Assembly (NCBI RefSeq): GCF_042139015.1
Contig: NZ_JBHIKY010000003.1
Coordinates: 186,001 to 250,000 of the forward strand
Direction: 5' to 3'
Origin: JBHIKY01 sp042139015
GTDB taxonomy: Bacteria; Bacillota; Bacilli; Bacillales; Marinococcaceae
DNA length: 64,000 nucleotides
The notes under the pieces are model-generated. The model was given only the letters and a program-made list of their open reading frames with translations. It was not told the DNA's origin and ran no database searches. Positions 41,360 through 51,178 of this stretch are shown in pieces (the first letter of the stretch is position 1; each line of letters begins with the position of its first letter). Position numbers and translations under genes: made by a program.

Positions 41360-42658
41360 TTATTTTCTACCAATTCCGTGATAGATAATGCCCTCATTCT
41401 TTAAGGCCTGGGCATCTAATGCGTTTCTGCCGTCAAGCACAACCGGCCGGTTCATCTTTTTCTTGTAATCGGTCGGTGCTATTTCTTTACATTCATCCCA
41501 CTCTGTTACTAAGAACGCAGCGTCGGCTCCTTCTATAGCTTCACCGGCGCTTCCTGCATAGTACACATCATCCGGCAGCAAGCTTTTCGCGTTATTCATG
41601 GAAATTGGATCAAAGGCACGGATTTTTGCACCGCGGCCGATGAGCTCGTGAATGATTTTCAACGACGGTGCTTCTCTCATATCATCCGTGTTCGGTTTAA
41701 ATGCGAGACCGAGTATCGCGATCGTGAGACCGTTAATTTGATTGTTGTAAATAAGATCAAGGTGATCTATCATTTTGCGGCTCTGTTTTTCATTTACATC
41801 ATTTACTGCCTGCAGCATGTCTGTTTTGTAGCCTTTTTCCTCTGCTAAGTATTTCAGGGCTTTTACATCCTTAGGAAAGCAGGAACCGCCATAGCCGATG
41901 CCGGCATGTAAAAACTTCGGACCGATCCGGTTGTCCATCCCCATCCCTTTTGCCACGGCGTTGACATCGGCATCGTAAAGGTCGCAAATATTGGCAATCT
42001 CGTTAATAAAAGAGATCTTTGTGGCCAAAAACGCATTAGAGGCGTATTTAATCATTTCCGAGCTGCGCGGGTCAGTGATGACAATATTAGACGTTAGTGT
42101 TTGATGAAGCTGCGTTAATAAATCGGCTGCCTTTTTTGTAGAAGTGCCGATTACAACGCGGTCCGGATTAAACGTATCTTTTACTGCCGAGCCCTCCCGC
42201 AGAAATTCCGGCACGGAGCACACATCAATTGATGCAGCCGGCTGTCGTTTTTTCACGATGCTTTCGACCGCTTCTGCCGTTCCGACTGGGACGGTGGATT
42301 TGTTGACGATTACTTTGTAAGTACTGTCGAGCGCTCCACCGATTTCTTCCGCTACGGTATATACGAAGGACAAATCGGCCGCCCCGGTTGGTGTTTCAGG
42401 AGTACCAACGGCTATAAATATAATATCGGATGAAGTGACTGCACCTTTAATATCTGTTGTAAAACGAAGGCGTCCTGCTTCTTTATTTTTTCTGACCAGA
42501 TCTTCAAGTCCCGGTTCATAAATCGGAATATCGTAACGATTAAGTCTTTCCACTTTTTCTTCTAATTTATCTACACAAATGACATCATTTCCAAGTTCCG
42601 CAAAGCATGTTCCAGAGACAAGGCCGACATAGCCCGTTCCAACTACGGCAAGCTTCAT
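41360..42658 (-). CDS. ugd: UDP-glucose 6-dehydrogenase
   Basis: A 432-residue enzyme making UDP-glucuronate from UDP-glucose with two NAD+. NAD motif VVGTGYVGLVSG, VGTPETPTGAADLS, STVPVGTAE, catalytic Cys in GIGYGGSCFPKDVKAL, and AFKPNTDDMREAPS are all present. Its ATG overlaps the stop of the upstream flippase (one-base overlap), so it is the last gene of the polysaccharide operon. Uronic acid supply points to an acidic polymer (teichuronic-acid type); GalU at 56800 supplies its substrate. Confidence 0.95.
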   Translation of the reverse strand: MKLAVVGTGYVGLVSGTCFAELGNDVICVDKLEEKVERLNRYDIPIYEPGLEDLVRKNKEAGRLRFTTDIKGAVTSSDIIFIAVGTPETPTGAADLSFVYTVAEEIGGALDSTYKVIVNKSTVPVGTAEAVESIVKKRQPAASIDVCSVPEFLREGSAVKDTFNPDRVVIGTSTKKAADLLTQLHQTLTSNIVITDPRSSEMIKYASNAFLATKISFINEIANICDLYDADVNAVAKGMGMDNRIGPKFLHAGIGYGGSCFPKDVKALKYLAEEKGYKTDMLQAVNDVNEKQSRKMIDHLDLIYNNQINGLTIAILGLAFKPNTDDMREAPSLKIIHELIGRGAKIRAFDPISMNNAKSLLPDDVYYAGSAGEAIEGADAAFLVTEWDECKEIAPTDYKKKMNRPVVLDGRNALDAQALKNEGIIYHGIGRK

Positions 42659-44190
42659 TACTGTTTCACAACCTTCTTTTTAACTTTTTCTATGAATCCA
42701 TCAATCTCTTCAATATGAAGGAACTTCATTAAGACGAGCATCAGAATCAAGGCGGCAGTTCCCCCTGCCGCTAAGGATATGTATGGTCCTCCAACGGTAA
42801 AAACCATGCGGAAGCTGAATAAGCCGGCGCCGAATAGAATGAGCAGCAGGAGGAGTCTCGGAAGACCTGATGCTTTGTCATTTTTTCCATCCTTCTGTAA
42901 GTTTAACATAAAATGACTTCCAACAAGGAGCATACAAAAGTTACAGACCGCGCTTATAGATGTTCCCCACGCGAGTCCTTCTGCACCGAAGCGTTCGACG
43001 AGTGCAAAGTTTATTCCAACATTGATACCGAGTACGGCAATCAAACTCATCACTACGGGAAAAAAGGTGCGTTCATAAGCATAATAAAATCTGGTGATGT
43101 ATAAATTCGCTGCGTGAAAAAACATCCCGATCACTAAAATCTGCAGCAGTGGAGATACCATTGCAGTGGATTGTGCATCAAAACTGCCGTATTGAAACAC
43201 TGCCCGGATAATGTCTGCCGCATACAGCATGACAAAAATCGATACCGGCAGGATCGTCAGCGCCATATAGCGGAGTCCACGAAAGTAAAGACTGGTAATC
43301 TCCTCTTTTTTCCCACTTCCGACTTTAGCCGCAAGCAGAGGATAAACCACGGTCGTTACGGCCATCATCAGCACACTCTGCGGAAGCTGAACGATCTTTG
43401 ACGTATAATTCAATGCAGAGATGTAGCCTTCCTCAAGCCACGAGCCGAACATGCGGTGGATGAGAAAATAAAGCTGCAGCGTTGCACCGCCAAGCATAAT
43501 CGGTACCGCCATTTTCATCGTCCGCCACGTTTCAGGGCTGTGTCCGAGCTTCGGCCGGAAACTGATAAAACGCCCCCTGCGGATCATGAAAATAAGAAAA
43601 ATGGCCATCAGTGCTGCACTGAAAAGAGCTCCCCATGCATGAGCAAACGCACCGAGCCACGGATACAGTACTACCGCAATCAATAAGAATGATCCGTTCA
43701 ACAGCAGGGTCGCAAAGGCTGTCCAGCTGAAGCGGTTGTTTACATTCATAACGCCTGTAAACCACATTGAAATGATGAGAAACAAGGTAGATGGCGCCAT
43801 AATGCGGAAGAGATCCACGGTCAACTGATACTCTTCTGGGGCAAGACCGGAAAATAGCAGCGCTATGACCTGTTCTGAAAAAAGAAGAAGCATGGCTGTA
43901 AACAAAACCAGTCCGATCGACAGCCAGCCAAAGATCCGCTCCGTATACTCCTTACAGCGAAGCGGATCATCGAACTTACTGTAAATGGAAATAAATGCTG
44001 TAGTTACGGCTCCTCCTATGACGACATAGAAAAAATTAGGAAGTGTATAGGCAGCCACAACACTATCTGCAGCATAGCTGGTGCCGAACTGATATCCAAT
44101 TACAGCTTCGCGGAAAAAACCGACCATTCTCGACAGCAGATTAATTACCGCCACTGCGCCAATCACCTGCAGTAACGATTTGCTCTTCAT
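42658..44190 (-). CDS. MurJ/MviN-type lipid-linked glycan flippase
   Basis: A 510-residue MATE/MOP-superfamily transporter with about 14 membrane helices; SLLQVIGAVAVINLLSRMVGFFREAVIGYQFGTSYAADSV is the diagnostic MurJ-like opening. In this operon it is the likely flippase for the lipid-linked repeat unit (a TuaB-like role), though MurJ activity cannot be excluded. Start: ATG at 44190 with AAAGGA upstream; the longer frame to 44271 overlaps the previous gene and lacks a ribosome binding site. Confidence 0.85.
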   Translation of the reverse strand: MKSKSLLQVIGAVAVINLLSRMVGFFREAVIGYQFGTSYAADSVVAAYTLPNFFYVVIGGAVTTAFISIYSKFDDPLRCKEYTERIFGWLSIGLVLFTAMLLLFSEQVIALLFSGLAPEEYQLTVDLFRIMAPSTLFLIISMWFTGVMNVNNRFSWTAFATLLLNGSFLLIAVVLYPWLGAFAHAWGALFSAALMAIFLIFMIRRGRFISFRPKLGHSPETWRTMKMAVPIMLGGATLQLYFLIHRMFGSWLEEGYISALNYTSKIVQLPQSVLMMAVTTVVYPLLAAKVGSGKKEEITSLYFRGLRYMALTILPVSIFVMLYAADIIRAVFQYGSFDAQSTAMVSPLLQILVIGMFFHAANLYITRFYYAYERTFFPVVMSLIAVLGINVGINFALVERFGAEGLAWGTSISAVCNFCMLLVGSHFMLNLQKDGKNDKASGLPRLLLLLILFGAGLFSFRMVFTVGGPYISLAAGGTAALILMLVLMKFLHIEEIDGFIEKVKKKVVKQ

Positions 44191-44257
44191 CTTGTATCCT
44201 GTCCTTTCATAAGAAAAGCACAAGCGCATAGGAAGCGCTGACTCAGCCGGCATTTGT

Positions 44258-44737
44258 TCAGGCCCGGTCAATAAAATCCTCTAACAAGCGAAAAATCTTT
44301 TCTCTTCCGCTTTGAAACGGAACAGGAGTAAAGCTTTTGGCTTCAAGGAGCGCCGCATCAAGGAGCTCCAGCTCTTCTACACCGATGATGTGGCCGGCTT
44401 CGCTGAACTGCTCCACGATTTCTAACTGATGATCATCATTGTGCTCCTTATATTTAGCGAGACGGGGTACAGCGATCACCGGCTTCCCTTTTTTTACACC
44501 ACTGATGATAGAGCCAGTACCGCCATGGGCAATAATGATCGATGCTTCATCATATTTGTTATCCATTTCTTCATAGCTGATAAATGGCTGAAGCGTCATA
44601 TTTTCAGACTGATACTTTGTGTGTCCTGATTGAACAAAGACCTCTTCGGAAATAGAACCGGATTCAATCAGCTCATCTACTTTTTTCAATAATCTTGTAA
44701 ACGGCAGCTCATGGGTGCCAAGGACAACGAGTATCAA
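44258..44737 (-). CDS. Glycosyltransferase subunit, PssE/Alg13 type
   Basis: A 159-residue GT28-C-like half-enzyme. MILVVLGTHELPFTRLLKKVDEL and IIIAHGGTGSIISGVKKGKPVIAVPR form the UDP-sugar-binding half. It needs a membrane partner, encoded by the overlapping upstream gene (Alg14/PssD type). Together they transfer one sugar to a lipid-linked acceptor, as in exopolysaccharide loci. Confidence 0.87.
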   Translation of the reverse strand: MILVVLGTHELPFTRLLKKVDELIESGSISEEVFVQSGHTKYQSENMTLQPFISYEEMDNKYDEASIIIAHGGTGSIISGVKKGKPVIAVPRLAKYKEHNDDHQLEIVEQFSEAGHIIGVEELELLDAALLEAKSFTPVPFQSGREKIFRLLEDFIDRA

Positions 44738-45210
44738 TAGATCGCCCCCCCATGCACCGCTTTAGGGTAATGCTTGAGCATGCCTTCCCATTGCACGATA
44801 AATAAATCAGCAATGGGGTAGACAAGCTTTCCGGACATCGTCGGAGAGGAGGTTTTGGCAAAGCTCTCAATAAACACAACCTTTTTGCGGAAAAGCTTCG
44901 CGATGTAGCACATCGGAACAGAAGTATGGACCCCGGTTGTCACCACAACATCTGGTCTCTGCTGTAAAAAGATCAAGAGCGATTTCACGCAGTTAAAGCT
45001 GAATTTAAAAATATAGCTGAGTGGGTAGTTACGTGCTCCGTAGACCAAATAAGACGTTGGATGTTCATCCCTCAGCTTTTTCGTAATTGCCGTTTCCTCG
45101 GTGACGAGGTGGTAGTTATATTTATCAAATAAAGGGCTCAGCTGCATCAGCTGCGTGAGGTGGCCGCCTACCGAAGAAATGAAGAGCACTTTTTTTCGTT
45201 TCCTGCTCAT
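44734..45210 (-). CDS. Glycosyltransferase membrane subunit, PssD/Alg14 type
   Basis: A 158-residue Alg14-like protein: KVLFISSVGGHLTQLMQLSPLFDKY, YHLVTEETA, PDVVVTTGVHTSVPMCYIAKLF and ESFAKTSSPTMSGKLVYPIADLFIVQWE. It recruits the catalytic Alg13-like subunit to the membrane. Four-base ATGA overlaps on both sides (45207-45210 and 44734-44737) show tight coupling within the operon. Confidence 0.88.
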   Translation of the reverse strand: MSRKRKKVLFISSVGGHLTQLMQLSPLFDKYNYHLVTEETAITKKLRDEHPTSYLVYGARNYPLSYIFKFSFNCVKSLLIFLQQRPDVVVTTGVHTSVPMCYIAKLFRKKVVFIESFAKTSSPTMSGKLVYPIADLFIVQWEGMLKHYPKAVHGGAIY

Positions 45211-46319
45211 TGCTTTGTTCCTTTCTGGATGGCTTTTTCATAGATGGAAAGAACCCGGTCGGTGATTTCCTCTGCATCATTTTCTTCCACCCGCTTCTTA
45301 GCATTTTCGAGCAGGCGCTTTCGGTAGACATCGTCTTTCAGCACCCGCATCACGGAAGCTGCCAGCGTTTCAGGCTGCTTTGGCATTGCCAGTGCTCCTG
45401 CATCCTCAGCTAAGAGATGGGAAAGCCCTCCGGTATCCGTCCCGACAACCGGTGTAGCGCATGCCATTGCTTCAACAGCCACGAGTCCAAAGCCTTCAAT
45501 GTGCGACGGCAGGACAAACACATCAGCCGCGCTCATCCACTCCGCTACTTCCGCCTGAGGTCTCGAGCCGTGAAAGTGAACATCCTCCGTCAATCCAAGC
45601 GTTTCGATTCGTTTAGTTAATTTATCATAATAGGACTGCTGCTTTGGCTGACCGACAATATGAAGCTTCGTTTCCGGCATATCTTCTTTTACCTTGGCAA
45701 ATCCTTCTATTAAGTCTGTACTCCCTTTTTCAGGCAAAATATTACCGACATACAGCAGATGCTTATGTTCACTGTTCACGCCAAGTTTCTCACGTACCAG
45801 CTGTGTATCATGAGGGTAAAAAACATCACGGTTCACACCCATGCTGAATACGGAAAGCTTTTCGGGAGGAACCTCAAAATCGTGCAGCACCTGCTGTTCC
45901 AGGTCATAGCCGACCACAATTACATGCGCCGCATCCTGCAGTATCTTCTTTGTTTGTTTAAAAAAGAAAGGGCTTTTCCGTGCCATTTTATTGAGATCCC
46001 CGCCATGGGAGGTGACCACGTAAGGTATGCCGTACCGTTTTTTAAACCAGCGTGCGAGCATTCCGGACGGAAAGGCGTAATGTGCATGAATAATGTCATA
46101 GGAGCTTTCTTTTGAGAGGAACCTTCTGCAGGTATGAAACATCCATTTGCTGTATTTTTCCATAACATTTCTCTTACCCATGTTTGGATTGGTTACAGCC
46201 GCTACATCAAGATGGAGACCCCTTTTGCCGAGAGCCTCCACCTGGTTTTTTACAAAAATGCCGAAGGTTGGTGCAGTAGTTGAAGGATACATGTTACTGA
46301 TTACAAGTACGCGCATCAT
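45207..46319 (-). CDS. Family 4 glycosyltransferase
   Basis: A GT-B retaining glycosyltransferase of ~370 residues: SNMYPSTTAPTFGIFVKNQVEALGKRG N-terminal loop, YVVTSHGGDLN, the donor-binding YVGNILPEKGSTDLIEGFA, and VLPSHIEGFGLVAVEAMACATPVVGTDTGGL (E-x7-E). It resembles TuaC, which fits the Ugd context. Two ATGs stand in tandem (46319 and 46316); GGAGG is four and seven bases upstream, so the second is better placed. Confidence 0.9.
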   Translation of the reverse strand: MMRVLVISNMYPSTTAPTFGIFVKNQVEALGKRGLHLDVAAVTNPNMGKRNVMEKYSKWMFHTCRRFLSKESSYDIIHAHYAFPSGMLARWFKKRYGIPYVVTSHGGDLNKMARKSPFFFKQTKKILQDAAHVIVVGYDLEQQVLHDFEVPPEKLSVFSMGVNRDVFYPHDTQLVREKLGVNSEHKHLLYVGNILPEKGSTDLIEGFAKVKEDMPETKLHIVGQPKQQSYYDKLTKRIETLGLTEDVHFHGSRPQAEVAEWMSAADVFVLPSHIEGFGLVAVEAMACATPVVGTDTGGLSHLLAEDAGALAMPKQPETLAASVMRVLKDDVYRKRLLENAKKRVEENDAEEITDRVLSIYEKAIQKGTKQ

Positions 46320-46349
46320 TATTCCTCCATCTTTCTTTCCGGATTGAGT

Positions 46350-47480
46350 TTATGTTGAGAGACCGAGCAGCCGAATGCCTTCTCTTGCTTCTTCTCTCAG
46401 CACAGCTGATGTCTTCACAAAGTTGGCCTGCAGCTGCTCCCAGTCTGCCTCTGCTTTTTCAAACGCAGCCACAATACCAGTCATGCTGTCTTCAATGGGG
46501 ACAGAGTAGTCCGGCTTATCGATGGCACTCATAAAATCCTTAACCTTCTGATGGTACTCGATGCCGATCACCGGGGTCGCAGCATTAACAGCAAGAATAA
46601 GCGAGTGAAGCCTCGTTCCGATCACCAGATCCTGGTTTCCGGCGAGGTTGGTTAACTGCCCTGGAAGAAAATTATCTTCTAGAATAGTTACCGCTTCGCT
46701 GTGCTTCATCTCCACTGCTATATCTTTGGTCACTTCGATATCTTCAGGGTATTTTGTTGAGAAAAAAGTTATATTCACACCTTTTTTACTCACAAGCTCA
46801 TCAAGGGACACAGCCATACCGTAAACATACTTTCGGTATTTGGGCTCATCCGGAAATGGCCAATACCGCTTACTAAAATACGGAACGGCAGTTACGCCGA
46901 CATTTTGAATGCTGCGACTTTTCTGGTGTGGTGTCTGTACAGGGATAGAAAAAGCAGGATCGTTGATCACACTTACTTCCTTTTTTACACCGATATCCTG
47001 CAGAAGCTGTTTGGATCTTTCGTCTCGAACGGCCACCGTTGCTGCGGCATGGGTTAATTTTTTTATAAAGAACGTTCCCGGGCGTGTTGTTATCGGGCCG
47101 GCGCCAACCCCATGCACAGCGACACGGCAGCCGCTGTATTTACCGGTAAGGCCGAGCACACAATACAGCGGGGCATCCCGCTTATACATGTCCATTAAGA
47201 GACCGCCGCCTCCGATGATCAGCAAATCAAGGGACTGCATAACTTTTCTGCTTTCACGGACCGTTTTGAAAACAGATTTAACAATGTTCCCTTCTTTATA
47301 AATCATTGAAAAGGCAGCAACACCATGACGCTGTTTTGTGTTCACCGGATTGTTGCTGAATACAACGATATTTTCTTTTTTTATATCACCGACGCTCGTC
47401 AGCTGGTGCAGCAGTCCCGACAATATCGCTTCATCTCCGTTATTGTTATTGCCGTAGTTGCCGATAATTCCAACATTCAT
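46350..47480 (-). CDS. csaB: Polysaccharide pyruvyl transferase (CsaB-like)
   Basis: A 376-residue PS_pyruv_trans family protein. It opens MNVGIIGNYGNNNNGDEAILSGL and has LLIIGGGGLLMDMY, VRDERSKQLLQDIGV, and the C-terminal VIGTRLHSLILAVNAATPVIGIEY with the conserved RLH. CsaB adds pyruvate ketals from PEP to the wall polysaccharide that SLH domains bind. First gene of the operon csaB-GT4-alg14-alg13-flippase-ugd. With four SLH proteins in the window this role is well supported, though the sugar acceptor is unknown. Confidence 0.86.
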   Translation of the reverse strand: MNVGIIGNYGNNNNGDEAILSGLLHQLTSVGDIKKENIVVFSNNPVNTKQRHGVAAFSMIYKEGNIVKSVFKTVRESRKVMQSLDLLIIGGGGLLMDMYKRDAPLYCVLGLTGKYSGCRVAVHGVGAGPITTRPGTFFIKKLTHAAATVAVRDERSKQLLQDIGVKKEVSVINDPAFSIPVQTPHQKSRSIQNVGVTAVPYFSKRYWPFPDEPKYRKYVYGMAVSLDELVSKKGVNITFFSTKYPEDIEVTKDIAVEMKHSEAVTILEDNFLPGQLTNLAGNQDLVIGTRLHSLILAVNAATPVIGIEYHQKVKDFMSAIDKPDYSVPIEDSMTGIVAAFEKAEADWEQLQANFVKTSAVLREEAREGIRLLGLST

Positions 47481-47681
47481 ATGTATAGGTCCTTTTCTGC
47501 AGAGTTTAAATTGAAACCATATAGACTCTATTATACATTTCTTCTGCCTCAGCGACTAGTTTCGATTTTATGAAAGCAAGCTTTTGTCATTTTTTTGTCG
47601 ATACGGCGCTGATAGGCCGTTCTTAGTGCCCCCTGATGACGGCCGCATTCGCCGACACAAAAACGCCTTAAAGAACAATAG
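47481..47681. other. Spacer upstream of the polysaccharide operon
   Basis: About 200 bases with the operon's promoter presumably inside; a TACGGC / GGCCGT small hairpin occurs near 47601. No supported gene. Confidence 0.4.
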
Positions 47682-47723
47682 AAAAGTCCGCCGGTCAATG
47701 GATGCATTCCGGCGGACTTTTTT
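47682..47723 (-). terminator. Strong hairpin after the SLH-CAP gene
   Basis: AAAAGTCCGCCGG / CCGGCGGACTTTT, 13-base stem with A on one side and T on the other, usable in both directions. On the minus strand it ends the SLH-CAP transcript and isolates the csaB operon. Confidence 0.85.
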
Positions 47724-47803
47724 GCAGCTTGCGGTTTCTATATACGCCCGGCGTTCATTGAGGGCTCTGAAATCTGTTTCTGCCTTTCATCACAATGGTT
47801 TTA

Positions 47804-49303
47804 TTATCTTGGTGTATAAAAATTCTGCGTGAAGTACGGCTGTTTCTTCTCTTCATTTATTGCGACACCAACTCCAAGCCTCTCATAATCCCCGAGAAGT
47901 GTCTTTCTATGGCCGGAATTTGAATTCATCCAGCTTTGATGAGCGAAAATTGGGCTGGTTTGACCATAAGCAATATTCTCCGCAGCTCTATAAAAGTTCA
48001 CTTCGTCCGCCGACATCCGGTCAAACGGGCTTTCGCCCTGGAGGTTCGTGTGTTCAAAGTAGCTGTTGGAAGCCATATCTTCACTATGCGAGCGTGCTGT
48101 CTGTGCAATCTGCTCATCCCACTCGACGATGTCTTTGCCAAACCGGACACGTTGTGAGTTTGCAAGATAAAACACCTGGCGCTCATAGCTGGATTTCAAT
48201 GAATCACTCGGCTCTGCATAATATTGACGGAAGTTTTCTTCTACTTCACTGTCGATAATCATAACGGAGGTAATTGTGTCCTCCCGGTGTTTATCATAAA
48301 AGTACGTGCTGTAAAAATCGCCATTATCATACGTGCCGGATTCATCTGTTTCAATCTTGTAGTAGGAATCGCCTTTTTCGATGGTATCTTTAGATTCTCC
48401 ATAGGCAGCTTTTACATCAGCCTTCGTATTATCAATTCGGAGGCCTTCACCGTCCTCCCACGTGTTTTGATTAGTGTACACCGCGACTACTTCATTATTT
48501 TCAATGCCGTATTGAACGTAATTGTCAAAGCTGTCATGGTAAATGTGCCAATCAAAGCCGTAATGGCTCTGCTCCACCGCCTCGGATTCTCCGTGCATTG
48601 AGGTCAGTTCATCGAGAGAATCGCCAAGCTGAATGCCGCGGAACCCCCATGCTTTTTCTTCACTGCCGACATCCGAATCCGGCGGTGTATTCACTTCATA
48701 ATCACGAAAATCCGGGTTGAGTGCCCTCGCAAGAAACACACTGAAATGCGCGCGGGTTATTTTTTCATCTTTCCCAAATGTGCCATCGTTATGGCCTGTA
48801 GAAATTCCTGCTGCTGCAAGCTTCTTTATGGATGAAGCAGCCCAGAAACTGTCAGGAACGTCCGAAAAGGAAGTCTCTGCTTCTTCTTCCAGAGAGTAGG
48901 CCCGGTCAATAATTACGGCCATCTGCGATCGATTTAATTTCTCTCTCGGGCGGAATGTATCCTTATCACCCTTCATGATTCCCTCATCCGCAAGTGTGGC
49001 TATGTAAGGGTAAAATTCATTACCTTTATTGACGTCCTTAAAGCCCGGATCGGGGCGGTTGTCTACATCGAGCTCCAAAGCGCGGGTAAGCATTTTTGCT
49101 GCCTGCTGCCGGGTCGCGATGTTGTCCGGTTTAAACGTACCATCCTTATATCCGTTTACAATCTCCCGGTCAGAGATATATTGAATTTCATCTGAAGCCC
49201 AGGAATTATTAACATCTGCAAATGAATCAGCAGCGTCTGCCTGAAATGGAATAGAGAATAATAGTAATAAGGAGAAAAACCAGAACATCATTTTTTTCTG
49301 CAT
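47804..49303 (-). CDS. SLH-anchored CAP-domain protein
   Basis: A 499-residue secreted protein. Signal peptide (cleavage near ADAAD); three SLH repeats (FADVNNSWASDEIQYISDREIVNGYKDGTFKPD and two more, to ~200); a CAP-associated N domain (~225-350: GIQLGDSLDELTSMHG, WHIYHD...YVQYGIENNEVVAVYTN); and a C-terminal CAP/SCP domain (HSEDMASNSYFEHTNLQGESPFDRM, AENIAYGQ, HRKTLLGDYERLGVGV, and FTQNFY). Start: ATG at 49303. The role of bacterial CAP domains is unclear; the SLH domains fix it to the wall. Confidence 0.92.
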   Translation of the reverse strand: MQKKMMFWFFSLLLLFSIPFQADAADSFADVNNSWASDEIQYISDREIVNGYKDGTFKPDNIATRQQAAKMLTRALELDVDNRPDPGFKDVNKGNEFYPYIATLADEGIMKGDKDTFRPREKLNRSQMAVIIDRAYSLEEEAETSFSDVPDSFWAASSIKKLAAAGISTGHNDGTFGKDEKITRAHFSVFLARALNPDFRDYEVNTPPDSDVGSEEKAWGFRGIQLGDSLDELTSMHGESEAVEQSHYGFDWHIYHDSFDNYVQYGIENNEVVAVYTNQNTWEDGEGLRIDNTKADVKAAYGESKDTIEKGDSYYKIETDESGTYDNGDFYSTYFYDKHREDTITSVMIIDSEVEENFRQYYAEPSDSLKSSYERQVFYLANSQRVRFGKDIVEWDEQIAQTARSHSEDMASNSYFEHTNLQGESPFDRMSADEVNFYRAAENIAYGQTSPIFAHQSWMNSNSGHRKTLLGDYERLGVGVAINEEKKQPYFTQNFYTPR

Positions 49304-49432
49304 GCGATGACCCCCAATATATTGCAATAATAAAACATATAGCTTTCTATTCCTTCATTTACCTATTTGTAAACTGAAATCATAGAGGTTTTAAAACATT
49401 CTACCATGATTTCTCAGATTTTTCCTGAAAAA

Positions 49433-49466
49433 AATAAAAAAATCCCCCGCAAATTTCGCAGGGGAG
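49433..49466 (-). terminator. Terminator after the SLH amidase gene
   Basis: TCCCC(T)GC / GCGGGGGA stem followed by seven T on the minus strand. Confidence 0.85.
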
Positions 49467-49481
49467 ATCGTACGTCTTGTT

Positions 49482-51125
49482 TTATTCATAGTAATCAGCA
49501 ATGCCGTTGTAGACAGCTCTTGCTGCTTTGTCATTGTAGCCTGACTGCTTCATACGATTGGAATCGCCGGTATTTGTCAAAAATCCGAGTTCTATGAGCG
49601 TACTTGGCATCGTCGTGTTTTTAATCACATAAAAGCCTGCTTCAGCGACTCGGCGGAACTTCATACCAGTTTCACTGACCAGCCGGTTCTGGATTGATCT
49701 GGCGAGCTCATAGCTTTTTTGTGACTGGTGACTGCTGTTATAAAAGGTTTCTGCGCCTTCTGCACCCGGTGTTGCCGCGTTCGCATGAATACTGACAAAT
49801 GAATCAGCGTTTGCACTTTCAGCGATAGAAACCCGTCCATTCAATGAAATGAATGTGTCATTGGTACGTGTCATCACAACATTCGCCCCAGCATCCTCAA
49901 GCAGATCCTCTACCTTAAGTGCCACGGCAAGGTTAACCTGCTTTTCGACAAGGCCGTTTGCCTGCGCGCCGCCATCGCTGCCGCCGTGGCCGGCGTCAAT
50001 CACAATCGTTTCGCCGCTTACAGGTGTATCCGCTTCTCCGGCTAAGCGTAAATATTTCAAGTGTGTATATGCCCAGTCTCCGTTAAATCGAATCAGGACC
50101 CAGTCGTCATTCGTAATCTCATAGATATCAATCGTCTCGCCTGCACGCAGGTTACCGACTTCAGGATATGGAACATCTGGTCCGGAACGGGCCACTACAG
50201 GTGTTACAACTTCTGCAGTCGTAACGGGCTGCGGAGGCGGTGTTTCATCTGACTGCACATCCTCGACATTGTCCACATAAGTCTGAGACACATAGCCGGT
50301 TTTTCCGTTCACTCTAACTTCGAGCCAGTTGCCGCTTTTAGAATAAACGTTAATTTTTTCGCCCGGCTGAATGGTAGCAATTCTGGAATCATCGGAGCTT
50401 GGCCCGCTTCTTACATTCAAAGGCGTGCTGGAAACAACCACTCCTTCAAACAATATTTCCGAATCTGTTTCATTCTCATCATTGCCTGAAACATCTAAAC
50501 GAAACTCTTCATTCAGTGCACGCGCGATAAACGATGCCATTTGATCTCGAGTGACGTCCATATTTGGACGAAAGTCACCGTTTGTCGAGACAATTCCTTC
50601 GTCTGCAAGCTTTGTTATGTATCCTTTAGCCCAGTGGTCGCCCGAAATATCACGGAACGGGTTTTCTCCATCATAAGTCTCTGAGCTTTCTCCATAAACT
50701 GCCACTGCGATTATCTTCGCCATCTGTGCTCTTGTCGTAAAGTTATTAGGATTAAAGTACTCCCGGTCTGAGTCAAAAATACCCAAATCTGCAGCCTGCT
50801 GAATCAGCTCATAGCTTGGGTGGGAAGCTAAAACATCCTTAAAAGTTACTGTAGACGGATTATAATTGTCATCACCGTAGGCTCTGCTCAGCATGATCGC
50901 GGCCTGGGAACGCATCAGATTGTGCCGCGGCCGGAATTCCCCTGTGTCTTCATACCCAAAAGCAATCCCCTGGTCATGCATATAATCAATTTCATCTGTT
51001 GCCCAATGGTTGTTTGGGACATCCACGTACCTGTCACTTGCTTCCGCTTTTTCAATTCCTGAAGCGGAAAAAATCGACAATCCGACCGCCAGGGACAAAG
51101 CGCCGTATACAATTTTCTTTTCCAA
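49482..51125 (-). CDS. SLH-anchored N-acetylmuramoyl-L-alanine amidase
   Basis: A 547-residue autolysin. Signal peptide; three SLH repeats (YVDVPNNHWATDEIDYMHDQGIAFGYEDTGEFRP..., to ~205); two bacterial SH3 domains (LNVRSGPSSDDSRIATIQPGEKI and VARSGPDVPYPEVGNLRAGETIDI); then Amidase_3 (~375-545): VIDAGHGGSDGGAQ with Zn-binding His, SIHANAA, and TLIELGFLTNTGD with the catalytic Glu. Start TTG at 51125, nine bases after AAAGGAGG. It cuts peptide side chains from MurNAc; functional analogue of B. subtilis LytC, with SLH in place of CWB2 anchoring. Confidence 0.95.
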   Translation of the reverse strand: MEKKIVYGALSLAVGLSIFSASGIEKAEASDRYVDVPNNHWATDEIDYMHDQGIAFGYEDTGEFRPRHNLMRSQAAIMLSRAYGDDNYNPSTVTFKDVLASHPSYELIQQAADLGIFDSDREYFNPNNFTTRAQMAKIIAVAVYGESSETYDGENPFRDISGDHWAKGYITKLADEGIVSTNGDFRPNMDVTRDQMASFIARALNEEFRLDVSGNDENETDSEILFEGVVVSSTPLNVRSGPSSDDSRIATIQPGEKINVYSKSGNWLEVRVNGKTGYVSQTYVDNVEDVQSDETPPPQPVTTAEVVTPVVARSGPDVPYPEVGNLRAGETIDIYEITNDDWVLIRFNGDWAYTHLKYLRLAGEADTPVSGETIVIDAGHGGSDGGAQANGLVEKQVNLAVALKVEDLLEDAGANVVMTRTNDTFISLNGRVSIAESANADSFVSIHANAATPGAEGAETFYNSSHQSQKSYELARSIQNRLVSETGMKFRRVAEAGFYVIKNTTMPSTLIELGFLTNTGDSNRMKQSGYNDKAARAVYNGIADYYE

Positions 51126-51151
51126 AGATATATTCCTCCTTTTCTTATATG

Positions 51152-51178
51152 GTCCCTTATAATTATGTATAATGGGAC
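51152..51178 (-). promoter_or_regulatory. Inverted repeat upstream of the SLH amidase
   Basis: GTCCC-TTATA (51152-51161) and TATAATGGGAC (51168-51178) form an inverted repeat with one extra base, 27 bases upstream of the start, overlapping possible -10 sequences. Operator or leader hairpin. Confidence 0.4.
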